A DNA stretch of 64,000 nucleotides from Cunninghamia lanceolata (lineage: Eukaryota; Streptophyta; Pinopsida; Cupressales; Cupressaceae). Position numbers and translations under genes: made by a program. Location: the NCBI GenBank assembly GCA_027924645.1, contig BSBN01001198.1, positions 744,001 through 808,000 of the forward strand, in the 5' to 3' direction. Shown piece by piece: positions 22,957-35,206 of the stretch. Position 1 is the first letter of the stretch; each line of letters begins with the position of its first letter. Under the pieces are notes generated by a model. That model was not told the DNA's origin and did not search any database. It saw only the letters and a list, made by a program, of their open reading frames with translations.

Positions 22957-23790
22957 ATGACTTAGAAGGAGTCCTCTTCTAAAGCTCTGATATTTGATGG
23001 AAGAAACTTTAATTTCTAGAGTGTAAGGATGGAAGCCTATCTGACCTCACTAGGGTATGATGTTTGGAGTGCTATCATGAATGATTATGTTGAACCTAAA
23101 CATCCTATTACAGATTTAGATGCAAAGAAGGCTCATGAAAACAATGCTAAAGCCAAGAATGCCATCTCAAGTGGTTTGAGCAGTTCAGAGTTAGTCAAGG
23201 TTGTGCGGTGCAAGACAACAAAGGATATATGGAAGAAACTCAAAGATCTTTATGAAGGAAATGAAACCATAAAGGAAGAAAAATTACAATCTTATAAAAT
23301 AGTGTTTGAGAATCTAAGGATGAAAGGAGAGGGGAACATTGCCGACTATTTGCACTGATTAGATGAAGTAGTCAATGGAATTAGGAATATGGGTGAAGAC
23401 ATCACTGACTCATTGGTTGTGAAAAAAGTTTTGAGAAATCTCCCTCATAGATTTGATTCAAAAGTTTCTGCAATTGAAGAAGCCAAAGATCTGAAGAAAC
23501 TTACAATGGAAGAGTTGTTTGGGTCCCTTGCTGCCTATGAGATGTGAAATGAAGACATAGGACCATGCCAAAGAGAAGCTTCTTTCAATACTATGAAGAT
23601 TGAAGGAACATCTGATGTATACAATAAAGCTAAGGAAGAAGAAGCAAACTTTGTGAGGAAATTGAAAAGGGGATCAGGACAGTATAAAGGTAAGCTACCT
23701 TTCAAATATTTTAAATGTGGTAGAATTGGCCGTATGCCTCTAAATTTCCTTTTGGGGAAAGTGAAAATATCAGCAAGGGATTGAAGAGAA
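22957..23790 (+). pseudogene. Element C gag
   Basis: The ATG at 22957 starts the frame, with stops at codon 3 and before SVRMEAYLTSLGYDVW. The copia Gag region reads ATKDIWKKLKDLYEG-like (KTTKDIWKKLKDLYEG), then a stop at 23356, KVLRNLPHRFDSKV and LTMEELFGSLAAYEM. The first zinc knuckle is decayed (YFKCGRIGRMPLN; the second Cys pair and His are lost). Gag builds the virus-like particle. At least four stops are present. Confidence 0.88.
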
Positions 23791-24452
23791 ATAATTTCAA
23801 GAGGAATCTTCTTTCAAAAGAAGACTACAATTCTAGAGAAGAAGTAGATCACTACTCATCAGAAGAGGAAAGAGGAGAATCTCTATTCATGGCCAGGGTG
23901 ATCTTAGATGTTTCAGATAAGACTACAAATGAAGAAGATTATGAAATTGATTTTGAAGTTGAACTTGTTTCTGCTCTTGAAGACTTGGATTGTGCAAGGA
24001 AAGAGAATCAAGAACAAAGAGCTCTGATTGAAGCTAAGACAAAAGAATGTAGAATACTTGAGAAAGAAATTCTGTCACTCAAAAGGGAGTTAGAGAAGTC
24101 AAAGCTTGGAAGTCTGGATGATACTGAATGTGCAAATCTCATCATGCCTCAAGGAAGATCTCTTCATGCAAGGCAATTCTCCATGAATAGGTTCAATCAT
24201 CTTTTATTTGGTTATTGTTTTATCTGCAACAAATTTGGTCATAAAAATATAGATTGCAAGTCTGAAATGAATAAAAGAAATATTGTAAGTAGGAATTATC
24301 TTGCTTCACTAGTGGATGTGAATATGGTATGTCAAATGTGCAACAATTTTGGAAATATAGCAAGAGATTGCAAGAGTGGTTTGGCAAAATCAGAATCTCA
24401 ATTGATAGATGTCACTGAACAACCAGAGGAAAGTGATTGCTCCAAAATATAG
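23781..24452 (+). pseudogene. Element C gag C-terminal region: coiled coil and zinc knuckles
   Basis: A 224-codon frame, shifted relative to gag. An acidic segment (REEVDHYSSEEERGES) is followed by a coiled coil around residues 70-115 (ARKENQEQRALIEAKTKE). Two CCHC knuckles follow: CFICNKFGHKNIDC, intact, and CQMCNNFGNIARDC, where the His is Asn. Paired knuckles after a long coiled coil are seen in some large plant copia elements. Confidence 0.8.
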
Positions 24453-24479
24453 GAGAAAAATAATAGAGTCGAAAATTCA

Positions 24480-24866
24480 ATGATTGTCCAAACAACATTT
24501 CATGCTCAAGTTCGAACAAATCTCTGGGTAACAGATAGTAGATGTACAAATCACATGACTGGTGATAAGAGCAAGTTCATCAATCTTGGTAAGTGGAATG
24601 GTGGATTGGTTAGGTTTGGAGATAACTCATCTACAAAGATCACTGGAAAAGGTACTATAATTATTGATGGAAAGTCTTAGACACATGATGTTCTTTATGT
24701 GGAAGGTCTCAAGCATAATCTTCTTAGTGTGAGCCAAATGTGTAGCAAAGGATATAATCTCACATTTCATGATCAAGGGTGTCAAATCAGAAGAGCAAAA
24801 TCTAGAAAATTGGTGGTAAAAGGATTTAAGATAGAAGGCAACTTGTATAATCTAGATAAAATTATT
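24480..24866 (+). pseudogene. Element C protease
   Basis: LWVTDSRCTNHMTGDKSKF aligns with the copia protease start, normally DSGCSRHMTG. The essential Gly of DSG is Arg here, which should inactivate it. The frame breaks at 24680 (stop), but YVEGLKHNLLSVSQMCSKGY follows in frame, the standard C-terminal block before GAG-pre-integrase. Confidence 0.85.
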
Positions 24867-24869
24867 TAA

Positions 24870-25506
24870 ATGACTTGTCTTCTAGGAAAAACAAACGAAT
24901 GTTTTCTATGGCACAAAAGAATGGGGCACATCAACTTTGATAATCTTGTGAAGATCAACTCCATGCAAGCAATAAGAGACATGTCAAAGATCATCAAGCT
25001 TGCAAGCACCATATGCAAGGAGTGTCATATTGGGAAGCAAACAAGGATAAATTTCAAGCCCAAGGAGTATTCTACTATAAGACCATTGGAGTTGGTTCAT
25101 ATTGACTTGTGTGGACCTACTAGGGTATAAAGTCTACAAGGTGAGATATTTTATGTTGCTCTTTGATGATTTCTCTAGAATGACATGGGTTACATTTTTG
25201 AAAGAAAAATTAGAAGCTTTCAGTAGATTCAAGATTTTCAAGTCTATGGTTGAAAATGAAATGAATGCTAGACTCAAGTGTTTAAGGTTTGATAGAGGTG
25301 ATGAGTTCACATCAAATGAGTTTGAAGAGTTTTGTCAAAAACATGGAATCAAAAGATACTCTGCAACTGCCAGAACCCCTCAGCAAAATGGTGTTGCAGA
25401 GAGAAAGAATAGGACTATTCAAGAGATGGCCAAAACAATGTTGAGTGAGGCTAAGTTACTGGATATATTGGAAAGAAGCAATGCATACCATTGTCTACAT
25501 TCTTAA
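24870..25506 (+). pseudogene. Element C GAG-pre-integrase and integrase core
   Basis: NECFLWHKRMGHINFDNLVK and CKECHIGKQTRINF form the HHCC zinc finger. The catalytic core has its first Asp in VHIDLCGP (frame ends at 25130), the second in CLRFDRGDEFTSNEF and the Glu in TPQQNGVAERKNRTIQEM. A frameshift near 25110 separates the first Asp from the rest. The coding sequence is cut at 25521 by element D and resumes at 44133. Confidence 0.92.
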
Positions 25507-25516
25507 CAGAAGGCAA

Positions 25517-25521
25517 CTGAG
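25517..25521. repeat. Target site duplication of element D, left
   Basis: CTGAG before TGTGATAGG; identical CTGAG follows the right LTR at 44128-44132. Removing D restores the integrase reading frame of C across the joint. Confidence 0.93.
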
Positions 25522-26390
25522 TGTGATAGGTAAAATCAAGTTAATAAGATCAAGCATAGCCATGAAAACCTAACCCTACCATCATCAAAGAATCTAATCC
25601 AAATGAAATCAAAAGCATGCAATTCAAGAACAATATCACCTAGATTGTATGATTCCTTATTTATGATGTGGATTGCTTCTTCAACAATGAACAATTATGA
25701 AGATCAAAGCTGCCATGATGGATGGGTGATAATGATAAAATGCTAAATGGATGCTAAAATGCTCAATATTCTCAGGATGATAATGTAGACGCTATATGAA
25801 TGTTGGATCGATGTAGTATGGAATGAGAGGGTGTTTATATAGACCTCAACCAAAATCAATCAATGGTAGAGATTTGGTGGCTATGTGAACAGCTAAGATT
25901 AAATGATAATCATAGGTGAATGTGTAGATGACAAGTGGAGGGAAGATAAGGCTTGTGTGTGACCGTGTACATAAAAAGTACTACATGTGAAAGATATTAA
26001 ATAAAAGATGTAGTACCACTTATCTTTTTTAAATGAAAGAGGCACACATGTCGGCTTGTGAAGATAAATGATAAGAGAAATTAATTAAATAAATAAATTT
26101 ATTTAATTAATTGGAAAGTGGGTTTATGATGGAATTTTAATTAAATAAATAAGATTTATTTAATTAAAATAGATAGATATAAGATAATTAAATAATTAAA
26201 GATTATTTAATTATAGCTTAGAGAAAATAGAAGAAATAGCTAATGAATTAATTAAATAAATATAAATTTATTTAATTAATAGAAGAAATAAGTGATATGG
26301 AAATTGCTCAAGTGTGTTAGACAAATGCAGATGATGAATAATGTGATATTTGAATGCTAATGATAAATAGGTCAATTTTGGGTGTCTACA
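25522..26390 (-). repeat. 3' LTR of element D
   Basis: Matches 43284-44127 at roughly 95 percent by eye; about 25 bases near 26090-26115 are missing from the other copy. It contains four consecutive A/T palindromes of the form ttaattaaataa...ttatttaattaa (26085-26280). Confidence 0.95.
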
Positions 26391-26404
26391 TTTTGCCCCT
26401 CTTT
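26391..26404 (-). promoter_or_regulatory. Polypurine tract of element D
   Basis: Plus strand ttttgcccctcttt, that is AAAGAGGGGCAAAA on the minus strand, directly upstream of the 3' LTR. Element F has the identical tract at 56106-56119. Confidence 0.85.
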
Positions 26405-28613
26405 GATACAATGTTCGTTAGAGCATTGTGTCAAAGAAGATACGATAATTCACTTAATAAACAAGGTGATGCTCCAGTATCACTGATAGGTGATGCCCCC
26501 TCAAGAGGTAAACCAGGCTGACTAGGAAGGGCTGGGTTGGCTCGCGATAAGATGAAGGCGAGAAACAAGGTTGACACGAAGAGAATGGGGCTTGGGAGGG
26601 ATAAATGACAAAAGCGGACAAGGAGGATGAAGGAAAGATGATTTATCTTGGTTAAGGATGATATAAGTTTATGATGGAATGGATAAATGGAATGACAGCT
26701 TTTGAAAGTAATTGCTCAAGAATGAAGAGAAATGCAATCCTTATGTTTGATATAGTATATGGATGTTATGCACCAGGGTATAGAAGACCAAGGTATCAAG
26801 ATATCCAATGCAAAACTAACATACTACAATCTTATTTGAATGCATGAGGTCAAGATGTTGAGACAACATACACAAGGTATGAATAGCAGCTAGTGTTTTG
26901 AGATGGACTTTGATGCTACAAGCAATGGTTTGAGCTTATCTCCACTACACATAGTGATACCTTGCTAAATTATATGTATGGAGCTAGTCTTAGAATAGAA
27001 TAGTCCCATGTGCATAAGAGACTGTTTAGCTTCTCAGATGCTAGAGATATTGATATGTAAGATGCTAATCCCAACACATACAAGATAGAAATACTCATAG
27101 GAAGAGAATAAGATCATCCCGCAAACACAGCATATGAAAGCAATATGACCATGCCCCATTTCGTATTTCATCGCAACATACCAAGATATTGATAGATCAA
27201 GGCAGTCTTGATTAGGCTGAAGAAAGGGACAAAAGATAAATCAAAAGATAAAACAAAAGATACTGTCATCATGTTCTCTTGCCAAATTTAGGAGCTCTTG
27301 GATAGATTTAAGTTGGTGCCTTGTTGAGAGGAAAGTTGTATCCTGTTGAAGGCTAAAAGATGTTGATAAAAATGCTATAGCAAATGTTGGCTTAAGGCAT
27401 GCGGACAAACAGTGTCTGGCTTACTCTGATTGGGTAAAGTGCTAGAGCTTTCGCTGATGCGGATGGTCTACTTCCTGCTTGAGTTGGTCAAAGAGAAGAA
27501 GATGGAAGATGAAAGAAGATGGAGATGGGGTGGATCATTTGTGCTTGAGTACTGGATACTTCCTTTGTATTCTAGACTGCCTACATACCCTGTGTCCATG
27601 GGATCAAAGCACATTTATGATGGTGATGAGACATGATGAATATGTGTTCTGGGTTTATTGATGATGTAAATGATGAAAGATAGAAGAAAGCGAGATGAAA
27701 GATTGGAGGATGATTAGAAGAAAGATGAAAGATGGATGATGAAAAGGGGGCTATCATCTTTGCCTGAATCAGAGTGCTTCCTTCACGTCTCAGATTGCTT
27801 ACATACCTTGTATCCATGGGATCAAGGCTTTAACGATAGAGCTGGTGATGTAGTTCTTGCTTATTGTGTGGAAGGTTGATGTCAAAGGATCAAATTTATT
27901 GCTTGGAGTTTTTGTGATGTTTTTTTGATTTTTTTAAATTTTTTCTATGTTTTGATATGTTTGAGTGTGGACCGATTGCGAAGATGTGGATCCTGGTTGC
28001 AAATTGTTTACCATGTTTGAAGTTGGATTATTTGCTGTGTTTGAAGTTGAAAGTTTGCTGTGTTATGAGCTTGGGTGGTCGCTGTGTTATGAGCTAGAGC
28101 TATAGATATCAACTTCCAAATAAGGCTTAACAAGTGCCCCCAGTGTGGGATGAGATTTTATTATGGAGAAGTGGTGAGGGATATGTTATGTTGTAAACAA
28201 GATGCTAAGGTGCCAAATGATATAGTCCAAACTATGATGGCTAGCATGACAGAGGTGATGATGGAAAGGATTTTATTATGGATAAGCAGACAACGATGTG
28301 TGTACAAGGAGAAATATGGAATATGATATGGATTATGTAGGTAAGAAGGTGAAATATGCTATGAAAAGCTGTGATCAAACAAACTAAGCAGATGATGGGA
28401 GTTGGTTGCTACACATAGTGCCTGTTGACTAGGTTTTCACTATGTATTTATCCAAGGTGCCTGTTTACCAGGTTTTTACCAGAGGACGAATTATTTATCT
28501 TGTACTATTTTTTTTGTTATCGAAAGTGCCACAAAGTGGTTTTTGCTGTTGGATGGAATTTTTTTTTTTAATTGCTGAGATTCACGGATAGAACTATTTG
28601 AGGTGAATGTTGT
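26405..28613. other. 3' non-coding region of element D
   Basis: 2.2 kb between integrase and the 3' LTR without a supported ORF. It holds blocks also found in element F: gatgccccctc (26490; F 56312), gttatgcacca (26766; F 56533) and aggttttcac with atccaaggtgcc (28430-28465; F 58695-58745). T-rich stretches lie at 27915-27950 and 28505-28570. Confidence 0.65.
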
Positions 28614-29705
28614 TCACTGGTTCATCCAAGGGAATGCCTTCAGGTGTTGAGAGAGTGTATGCACCTGATCCATAGATTGTTGTGATGACAAAAGGACCAA
28701 GCCAATTTGGTTCAAACTTTCCCTGTTTCTCACGATGTTGCTGACTCCTTTGATTTTATTTAAGGACAAGATCTCCAACTTGAAATCTACGTTCTCTAAT
28801 TTTTTTGTTGTAGTTGTGGCGTAGATGGTTTTGATAGACTTGGAGATGGTTGAGTGTTGTAAGATGCCATTCATCTAGTAGCTCAAGATCATGGAGTCTA
28901 GATACTCGATATTCTTCATCTTCTATAGTATGCTGTAGAGATACTCGCAGTGAGGGGATCTCGACCTCAATAGGTAGGATAGCTTCAGTGCCATACATAA
29001 GAGCGTAAGGTGTAGCTCCAATGGGGGTTCTGATACTTGTTCTATATGCCCATAATGTAGGATTATGTTGTAGATGCCAATCACGACCAGCTTCATTGAT
29101 TGCCTTTTTAAGGATCTTGATAATTGTTTTGTTAGAAGCCTCAGCTTGGCCATTACTTTGAGGATAATAAGGTGTAGAGAATCTATGTTGGATATGGAAC
29201 TTGTTGCAAAGATCTCTAACCTCTTGGTTCTTGAAGGGACAACCATTATCAGTGACAATAGCTTGGGGAACTCCATAACGGCAAATGATATAGTGTAGGA
29301 TGAACTTGGATATTTGCTTGCTGGTAATATAAGTCATTGGTATGGCTTCCACCCACTTTGTCAAATATTCAGTGGCGGTGATAATGAACTTATGACCATT
29401 TGACGAAGTAGGATGGATTTTACCTATGATATCAAGTCCCCACTACGAGAAGAGCCATGGAGTAGTGATGGGATGGAGTTCATGTGCTGGTGCATGTATT
29501 AGATCCCCATATTTCTGACATTGTAGATATCTTTTTGCAAATTATTGTGCATCTTTTTCCATAGTTGGCCAATAGTATCCAGCTTGTAGAAGTTTCTTAA
29601 CAAGACTAGGGCCAATGGAATGCAAGTCGTAGACACCTTCATGTTCATCTCGTAAGGCCACTTTTGCTTCCTCAGAATCAAGACATCTAAGAAGGATACC
29701 ATCAA
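28614..29705 (-). pseudogene. Element D integrase
   Basis: The zinc-finger region is seen at 29600-29490 (AGYYWPTMEKDA, then decayed cysteines). The core includes LTKWVEAIPMTYITSKQ, the second Asp in IVTDNGCPFKNQEV and the Glu in YYPQSNGQAEASNKTI. TPIGATPYALMYGTEAILP and RRFQVGDLVLK follow. A frameshift at about 28760 separates the last part (KGVSNIVRNRESLNQIG...). The residues equivalent to D, D and E are present where visible; the first Asp region near 29420 is degraded. Confidence 0.93.
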
Positions 29706-30056
29706 GACTCTGACGATAAAGGGTGTCTCCTAAGATAGTGTAACGTGAGGTTTGACGGATAAAGATTTTTGCTGGGTGTTAGATAGTTGGAATGGAAAGG
29801 TTTGATTGCGGAGATACTCGTATAAGTCCTCATACCACGGCAAATTTGGACCAACAATTTCACATATAAGCTCAGATTGCGGTACTTCAAATGTTGGAAT
29901 CAGAGGCTGTTCAACCAGAAACTCACATTTGTGTGTATTGGATGGCATGTCTAGAAGAGATCCAATCATAGCCATGGCATTTGTTGCTCTATTTTGTTGC
30001 CTTAGAATTTGTTCAAAGGTGATATTGTCAAAGTACTTTTTAAAATCATCAACCAT
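29702..30056 (-). pseudogene. Element D region between second RNase H and integrase
   Basis: VDDFKKYFDNITFEQILRQQNRATNAMAMIGSLL is the C-terminal part of the second RNase H (the NRATDAMA-type block); the following EPQLIPTFEVPQSELICEI-like sequence is the usual Tat linker to integrase. A frameshift near 29890 changes frame. Confidence 0.75.
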
Positions 30057-30095
30057 TATCTTGTATGGAAGAAGATTCTCATCTTTTGTTTGATA

Positions 30096-30359
30096 TTAAT
30101 CTAAGACTTGTTTGATAACTAGTTGAGAGTCACCAAAGACCTGTAGCTGTTTAATAGCCCATTGTACTGCCATGCATAATCCTGTGATTAAAGCTTCATA
30201 TTCTACTATGTTGTTGGTACATGGAAATGTAATTCTGTATGATTTGGGGATACAATCTCCTCGAGGGGTAACAAACAATATCCTTGTTCCTGATCCATGT
30301 TGTGTGTAAGATCCATCAAAATATAGTTGCCACAATGTTGGGGAAGTTAAATTGAACAA
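30096..30359 (-). pseudogene. Element D additional RNase H
   Basis: 88 codons with WQLYFDGSYTQHGSGTRIL (first catalytic Asp), NNIVEYEALITGLCMAV (Glu) and VFGDSQLVIKQV (Asp). This is the plant-type second RNase H that Tat elements acquired in addition to the original one. The three acidic residues are intact. The frame is broken by a stop on its C-terminal side. Confidence 0.88.
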
Positions 30360-30437
30360 TCCTTCATCAGGGAATTCTGGACGTATTGGATGAACATCTG
30401 TGATAGGTGCTGCAACTAACTGGTCAGCGATAACTTG

Positions 30438-31277
30438 TCATTTTATGGCCTTTCGATCCACATATTGTATGTTAAATTCACTTAAGATCATAACCCATTT
30501 TTTTAATCTTCCCGTGAGGATTACTTTGGAGAGAATATATTTGAGTGGATCAACATTAGATATGAGCTTTGTTGTTTGGTTCAACATATAATGTCGCAAC
30601 TTTTGGGAAGCAAACACTAATGCTAAATATGCTTTTTCCATAGATGAATAATTAAGTTCATATCCCACAAGAGTTCTGCTGATGTAGTAAATGGCTTACA
30701 GTTCTTTTCCTAAATCATCATGCTGAGCTAGAAGGGCACCCAATGCTGTTGTTATTAAAGATATGTAGAGCAATAATGGGCAATCAAGTACAGGAGGTAC
30801 TAACATAGGAGGTGTTGCCAGATATTCCTTTATTTTGTCGAAGGCCTATTGACACTTTTCATCCCACTTAAAAAGTTCACCCTTGCGAAGAAGATGTTGG
30901 AAAGGATGACATTTGTCTACTAGTTGTGATATAAATCTGCAGATGGACTGTAACCTTCCTTGTAGACTACAAAGTTGCTTGAGATTTGCTGGCGGAGGCA
31001 TTTCCATGATAGCTTTTACTTTGGCTGGGTCCACTTCTATCCCTCATCGAGACACAATGTATCCCAACAATTTTCCAGATGTTACATCAAATACACATTT
31101 CTTTGGGTTCAGTCTGACTTGATATTTTTCTAGTTGATCAAAGATTTGTGCTAATACCTGTAGATGTCCTTCTCTTGTCTCAAATTTCCCTAGAATATCA
31201 TCAACATAGTCTTCCATGATGGTGTGGAAAAGGTCATGGAAAATAACTGTCATGGCTCATTGTTAAGTAGCTCTAGT
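30438..31277 (-). pseudogene. Element D reverse transcriptase palm and thumb, with first RNase H
   Basis: 31253-31044 carries MTVIFHDLFHTIMEDYVDDIL, in which YVDD (31197-31208) is the polymerase active site, and LNPKKCVFDVTSGKLLGY. MDPAKVKAIMEMPPP and GRLQSICRFISQL (31034-30846) form the connection. RNase H ends with MEKAYLALVFASQKLRHYM and KWVMILSEFNIQY (30668-30438). Several stops occur, for example near 30700. The upstream half of the enzyme lies beyond element E at 36001-36300. Confidence 0.9.
31273..31277. repeat. Target site duplication of element E, left
   Basis: CTAGT before the insertion; CTAGC follows it at 36001-36005, four of five bases identical. Joining the flanks keeps the reverse transcriptase order intact. 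Confidence 0.7.
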
Positions 31278-31355
31278 TGTCATGCCCGCATTTCCTGTGC
31301 GGTCATGACACACAACACACGTGTCATGTCCACATTTGCCATGTGGTCATGACAC
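31278..31355. repeat. Tandem hairpins at the left end of element E
   Basis: 31278-31310 folds as TGTCATG-CCGCA with TGCGG-CATGACA. 31321-31355 folds as GTGTCATG-CCACAT with ATGTGG-CATGACAC, with one t/t mismatch. The outer stems are the same and the inner stems differ. Confidence 0.75.
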
Positions 31356-32556
31356 GAACTATGAAAAACTTTTCTAGCTATCCCTGGGAACCCCCTCGCA
31401 CACGTCTGCGTGCTCGGTGGCAATACGCAGAAGGCGTAAACATGTCAAACATAACTGCGTGATGATAGCCGTCTAGGGGGTATACGACACGTAGTGTGTC
31501 ACTTCTAGGGTTAGACTAATTTTAAATCTGAACCCTAAGTTTCCTAGGCGAAGATGATTCCGCTAGCAACGAAACCTATCTCAACTTCGGTCAAAATAAA
31601 ATCGACAAAGGATTAAGTGAATGATGGCAAGATGGGCGCGTGATTGAAGTGGAATGATGGAATAAAAATAATTAAAATATCACATAAATTAAACCCTAGA
31701 AATCTAGCAAAATTCTGGCAGCGTAACACATTTTCGATAAACGCAAAATAAATTTTATAATGAATCACCCATAAGGAATTAAGTAAAATTTAATAATAAA
31801 ATTAAATTAAATTAAACTTAAGAATAATTTTAGAAAATGATTTAAAATAAATTAATAAAATTAAATTAAATGACAAGACGTAAGATAAAACCAAAAAGAA
31901 AGGTTGAGTCCATTATTAAATATAATTATATTTAATAACTAACTCGAATATTTAATTTAGAAGGGGGGAAGAGTTTAAATAACTCATCCTGTAAAATAAT
32001 GATAAGATCGATAATAATAAAAAAAATGTTTCAATAAAATCTCGCTAAGGTAAATTAGAAATAAAAACTCTCCAACTAGGATGAATTTAAAATCAAAGTA
32101 AAATTTTCTTCCTAGTTTGAATAAAATTTATCCCCAAGGTACAAATATAAATAAAAGACACAATAAACTCAAGGATGCAATGAAATAAGAAGTACTTCCC
32201 CATTAAAAAATAAATAAAACCCAACTTGAATGAACACAAGAATTAAAATAAGGCCAAACTAAAATAGAGGATTTTAAAAGTAAATAAAAGTCAAATCTCC
32301 TCACAAAAAAAAAAAAAAAAGTTTAATTGAAAAGCCCTAATCCACAATTAAAATTGATTTTAAAAAAAAGAAACCCTAAATGCATTTTATTATTCCTCTT
32401 AGTTTTGCTGCCCTAATTTCATCTAATCCTCTATCTCTTCTTTCTTTTTTTGTTGTTTTCTCCCTCTTGTTTTGCAGGCTAGTGTTTCATGGCAGCCAAG
32501 GATTATTTTTACTACCTCACAGAGGTATACACTTGGTGTATTCTTTTTTTTGTTTT

Positions 32557-32560
<4 letters not shown>

Positions 32561-32630
<70 letters not shown>
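32561..32630. repeat. (CA)n microsatellite followed by (TA)n
   Basis: 28 uninterrupted CA units to 32616, then about seven TA units. Open frames rich in Thr/His or Val/Cys here are artefacts. Confidence 0.98.
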
Positions 32631-32942
32631 ATGCGGAAGGAGTTAGGGATTAGATTTATGTTGCAGAGTGGTTCTGAGTGATGTATATATGGCAGAGTGT
32701 TTGAGGGAAGGGCCGACAGTGGCGGCGGCACACAAGTCACAGTGGAGGCGGAGTGATGGAGAGGTGGGCGCCGGCAGTGATGACGTTTTAGTGGGGAGAC
32801 CACGTTTGAGGTGGGGAGGTTGGAGGCAGAGTTTCAGGGGTGTAGCGGCCGTTTGGAGCGAAGGGACTGCAAGGTTAATGCCAGCGTTGCGGGGGTCTTG
32901 GGGTAAGGGGTGTGGGGAGGAGGCTTTGCCTCCACCCACAAC

Positions 32943-33006
32943 ATTTTCATTGTGAAGGGTGTGGGGAGGAGGCTTTACTTCCACCCACACCCTTCACAAT
33001 GAAAAT
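32943..33006. repeat. 23 bp perfect inverted repeat
   Basis: attttcattgtgaaggg... at 32943-32965 is the exact reverse complement of 32984-33006, with an 18-base loop. The preceding 32910-32940 repeats the loop sequence (ggaggaggctttgcctcc), so the unit is also partly tandem. Confidence 0.9.
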
Positions 33007-33158
33007 ACTGTGGGTGGCAACGCTGCCCACAGCCCCTATATACACATTTTTTTTGTTTTTCTAACTTTAAAACCTCAAAAAAAAAATGCAGTTCGTGCCT
33101 TAACTAATTTCGATCTTTGTATTTTTGTTTATAGATATTAATCTTAGTTTTCTGATTT

Positions 33159-33159
<1 letters not shown>

Positions 33160-33219
<60 letters not shown>

Positions 33220-33227
33220 TGCATACA

Positions 33228-33258
<31 letters not shown>
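33160..33258. repeat. (TA)n and (TACA)n microsatellites
   Basis: About 28 TA units (33160-33216), then about nine CATA units (33222-33258). Confidence 0.97.
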
Positions 33259-33263
<5 letters not shown>

Positions 33264-34816
33264 TAGAATGATAAGACTAGTTTATTAAAAAAAATAGTAA
33301 CACAGTATATACAATTCTTCACCATATTTTTGTATTTAAATATATAAGTATATATACACTTAACATATATATATATATATGTGAGTGTATACACATTATG
33401 AAATATATACAGCAAAAGAAAGTGTACTTAAATAGATTTTCTTCTATACTTTTCTGTGCTAACACAGTATCTTATTTTTTTGTAAAAGGAAAAACAGTAA
33501 TGTAGAATATATGAAATAATAACCAGCAAATACATTTATCTATAGCACTCACTTTCACAAACAATAGTAATAAAAGGAGTAATGCTAACTCTCATATTTA
33601 CACATGAACTAGAACAATATCACTTCACTCTATTTTTTTGCGTAATATACTAAGAGATGCATAATATCTAAGTCTTTTTTATAACAGTTCAACCTCCAAA
33701 ATTAGCATCTAATAAAATGAACTTTCAAAGCCATTCAACAGAAATTACTTTACTAAACTGTCTTTCTTCTTTCCTTTGCATTCACTACATTTACTTAACA
33801 CATTCATATATATATTTCTTTTGTAAGGAAAATATGGCAGAAATATACAAATAAAATTTCTCTTGCATTTCTCAACCATAACTCACAACATAGAAAATAA
33901 TCAGCCTTAACTAAAATAATAGACCATTTACATTGCAATACTTTTCACAGCCATCTCCAAGGGCATAAAAATTGCCAAAAATAAATACATTAAGGCCACA
34001 ATGGCCATGGCTTAAACAACTAGTAAAATACTACTAAGCCACCCAAAAATGAGCTCCACAACAACTCCATTACTTCACTCAAAACCTGCAAATAAACACC
34101 AAAAAAAGAACAAACCAGCCACTACGAAATGGTCTCCTCCCTACCGTAGACCCGCAAGTGGGTCACCCCCGAGCTAGGGAGGTAGGGATTCACACGGGTA
34201 TAATATTCCACAACAAGAATCAACATCAAAAACATAAAAATAGCCTCATGGTTTCACACATAACTCAACTCATGAAAATGAGTTTGATGAGGGTAGGGAA
34301 TGGACCCCTCTACTTCAAAGGTCACCCAAATGATAAAATACCAAACTCATGGCCTCAAGCCAAAAATCTCCAAAACCACCACTCTCCACAAAATTACAAA
34401 ATAATCTCCTCAATAAGTAAAAGCCCTCAAGGCATAAAAAAAAAATGTGGGAGTGACCTCAAGGAGGTTCCTTTCCCCTACCCAAACAAGTTGAGCATTA
34501 CCTCCAATGGAGGTGCTCTCACCATACTCCCATCCCACACAAAACAATGCAAACAACAAAACAACCAAAAACTAAAACACAACACATTAAATAAGCAAGG
34601 GTGAAGAAACAAAGTTTAAGGGGCTTACCTTCAAAGCCCTATAATGGAAGCACGTTTGGTGAAGAGCTCCAAGCTTTCCCAAACCTTCCAATCTCTAAGA
34701 ATTCCTCCAACTTTTCCCCAAATTCCTCCAAAATAGAAGAAAACTCAAAAATGCAAGAACCCCACACTCCTCAACAAGAGGAGATAATATAGGCCATCAA
34801 TTTGGCCTTGAGGAAT
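33259..34816. other. Non-coding middle of element E
   Basis: AT-rich to about 34130, then more mixed (34140-34800). An open frame at 34158-34604 has no recognisable domain. I see no gene here. Confidence 0.5.
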
Positions 34817-35206
34817 GAGAAGGTGACACTTGTCACCTTCTCCTTCCTCCTCCAATGCCACTTGCAAGGGAGAGGAAGTGTGAGGATGACAAGTGTCATC
34901 CTCCCATTCCATCTCAATCCTCACCTTATCCACTTGTGCTCTCACACATGTGTGAGAGCACAAGTGGTGAGGTGGCATTCCCACTCAAACCTCCAAGAGG
35001 ATAAGGGATGCCATATGGCATCCTCTTATTCTCTCAAAGAGCCATCTCCCTCCAAGATGCTCTCACACGTGTGTGAGAGTCTTGGAGGAAGCTCCCACAC
35101 ACTTGGGAGTCTTGGAGACCTCCCAAGTCTTCCTTGGGAAAGGATTTCCAAACTTTGGGAAGGTAGATGAGTCTTTCCCAAGGCATGACTCATCTCCCAC
35201 CTTCCC
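34817..35206. repeat. Cluster of at least six palindromes
   Basis: 34817-34842 (12 bp stem), 34882-34903 (10 bp stem), 34930-34967 (perfect 38 bp palindrome centred on acacatgtgt), 35006-35023 (18 bp palindrome), 35051-35086 (9 plus 7 bp stem) and 35157-35206 (17 bp stem with a bulge). Each has a different sequence. Confidence 0.93.

Noticed and set aside
32380..32803. Open frames rich in Thr-His and Val-Cys
   Set aside because: Produced by the (CA)n microsatellite.
33158..33415. Tyr/Ile/Val-rich open frame
   Set aside because: Produced by (TA)n and (TACA)n repeats.
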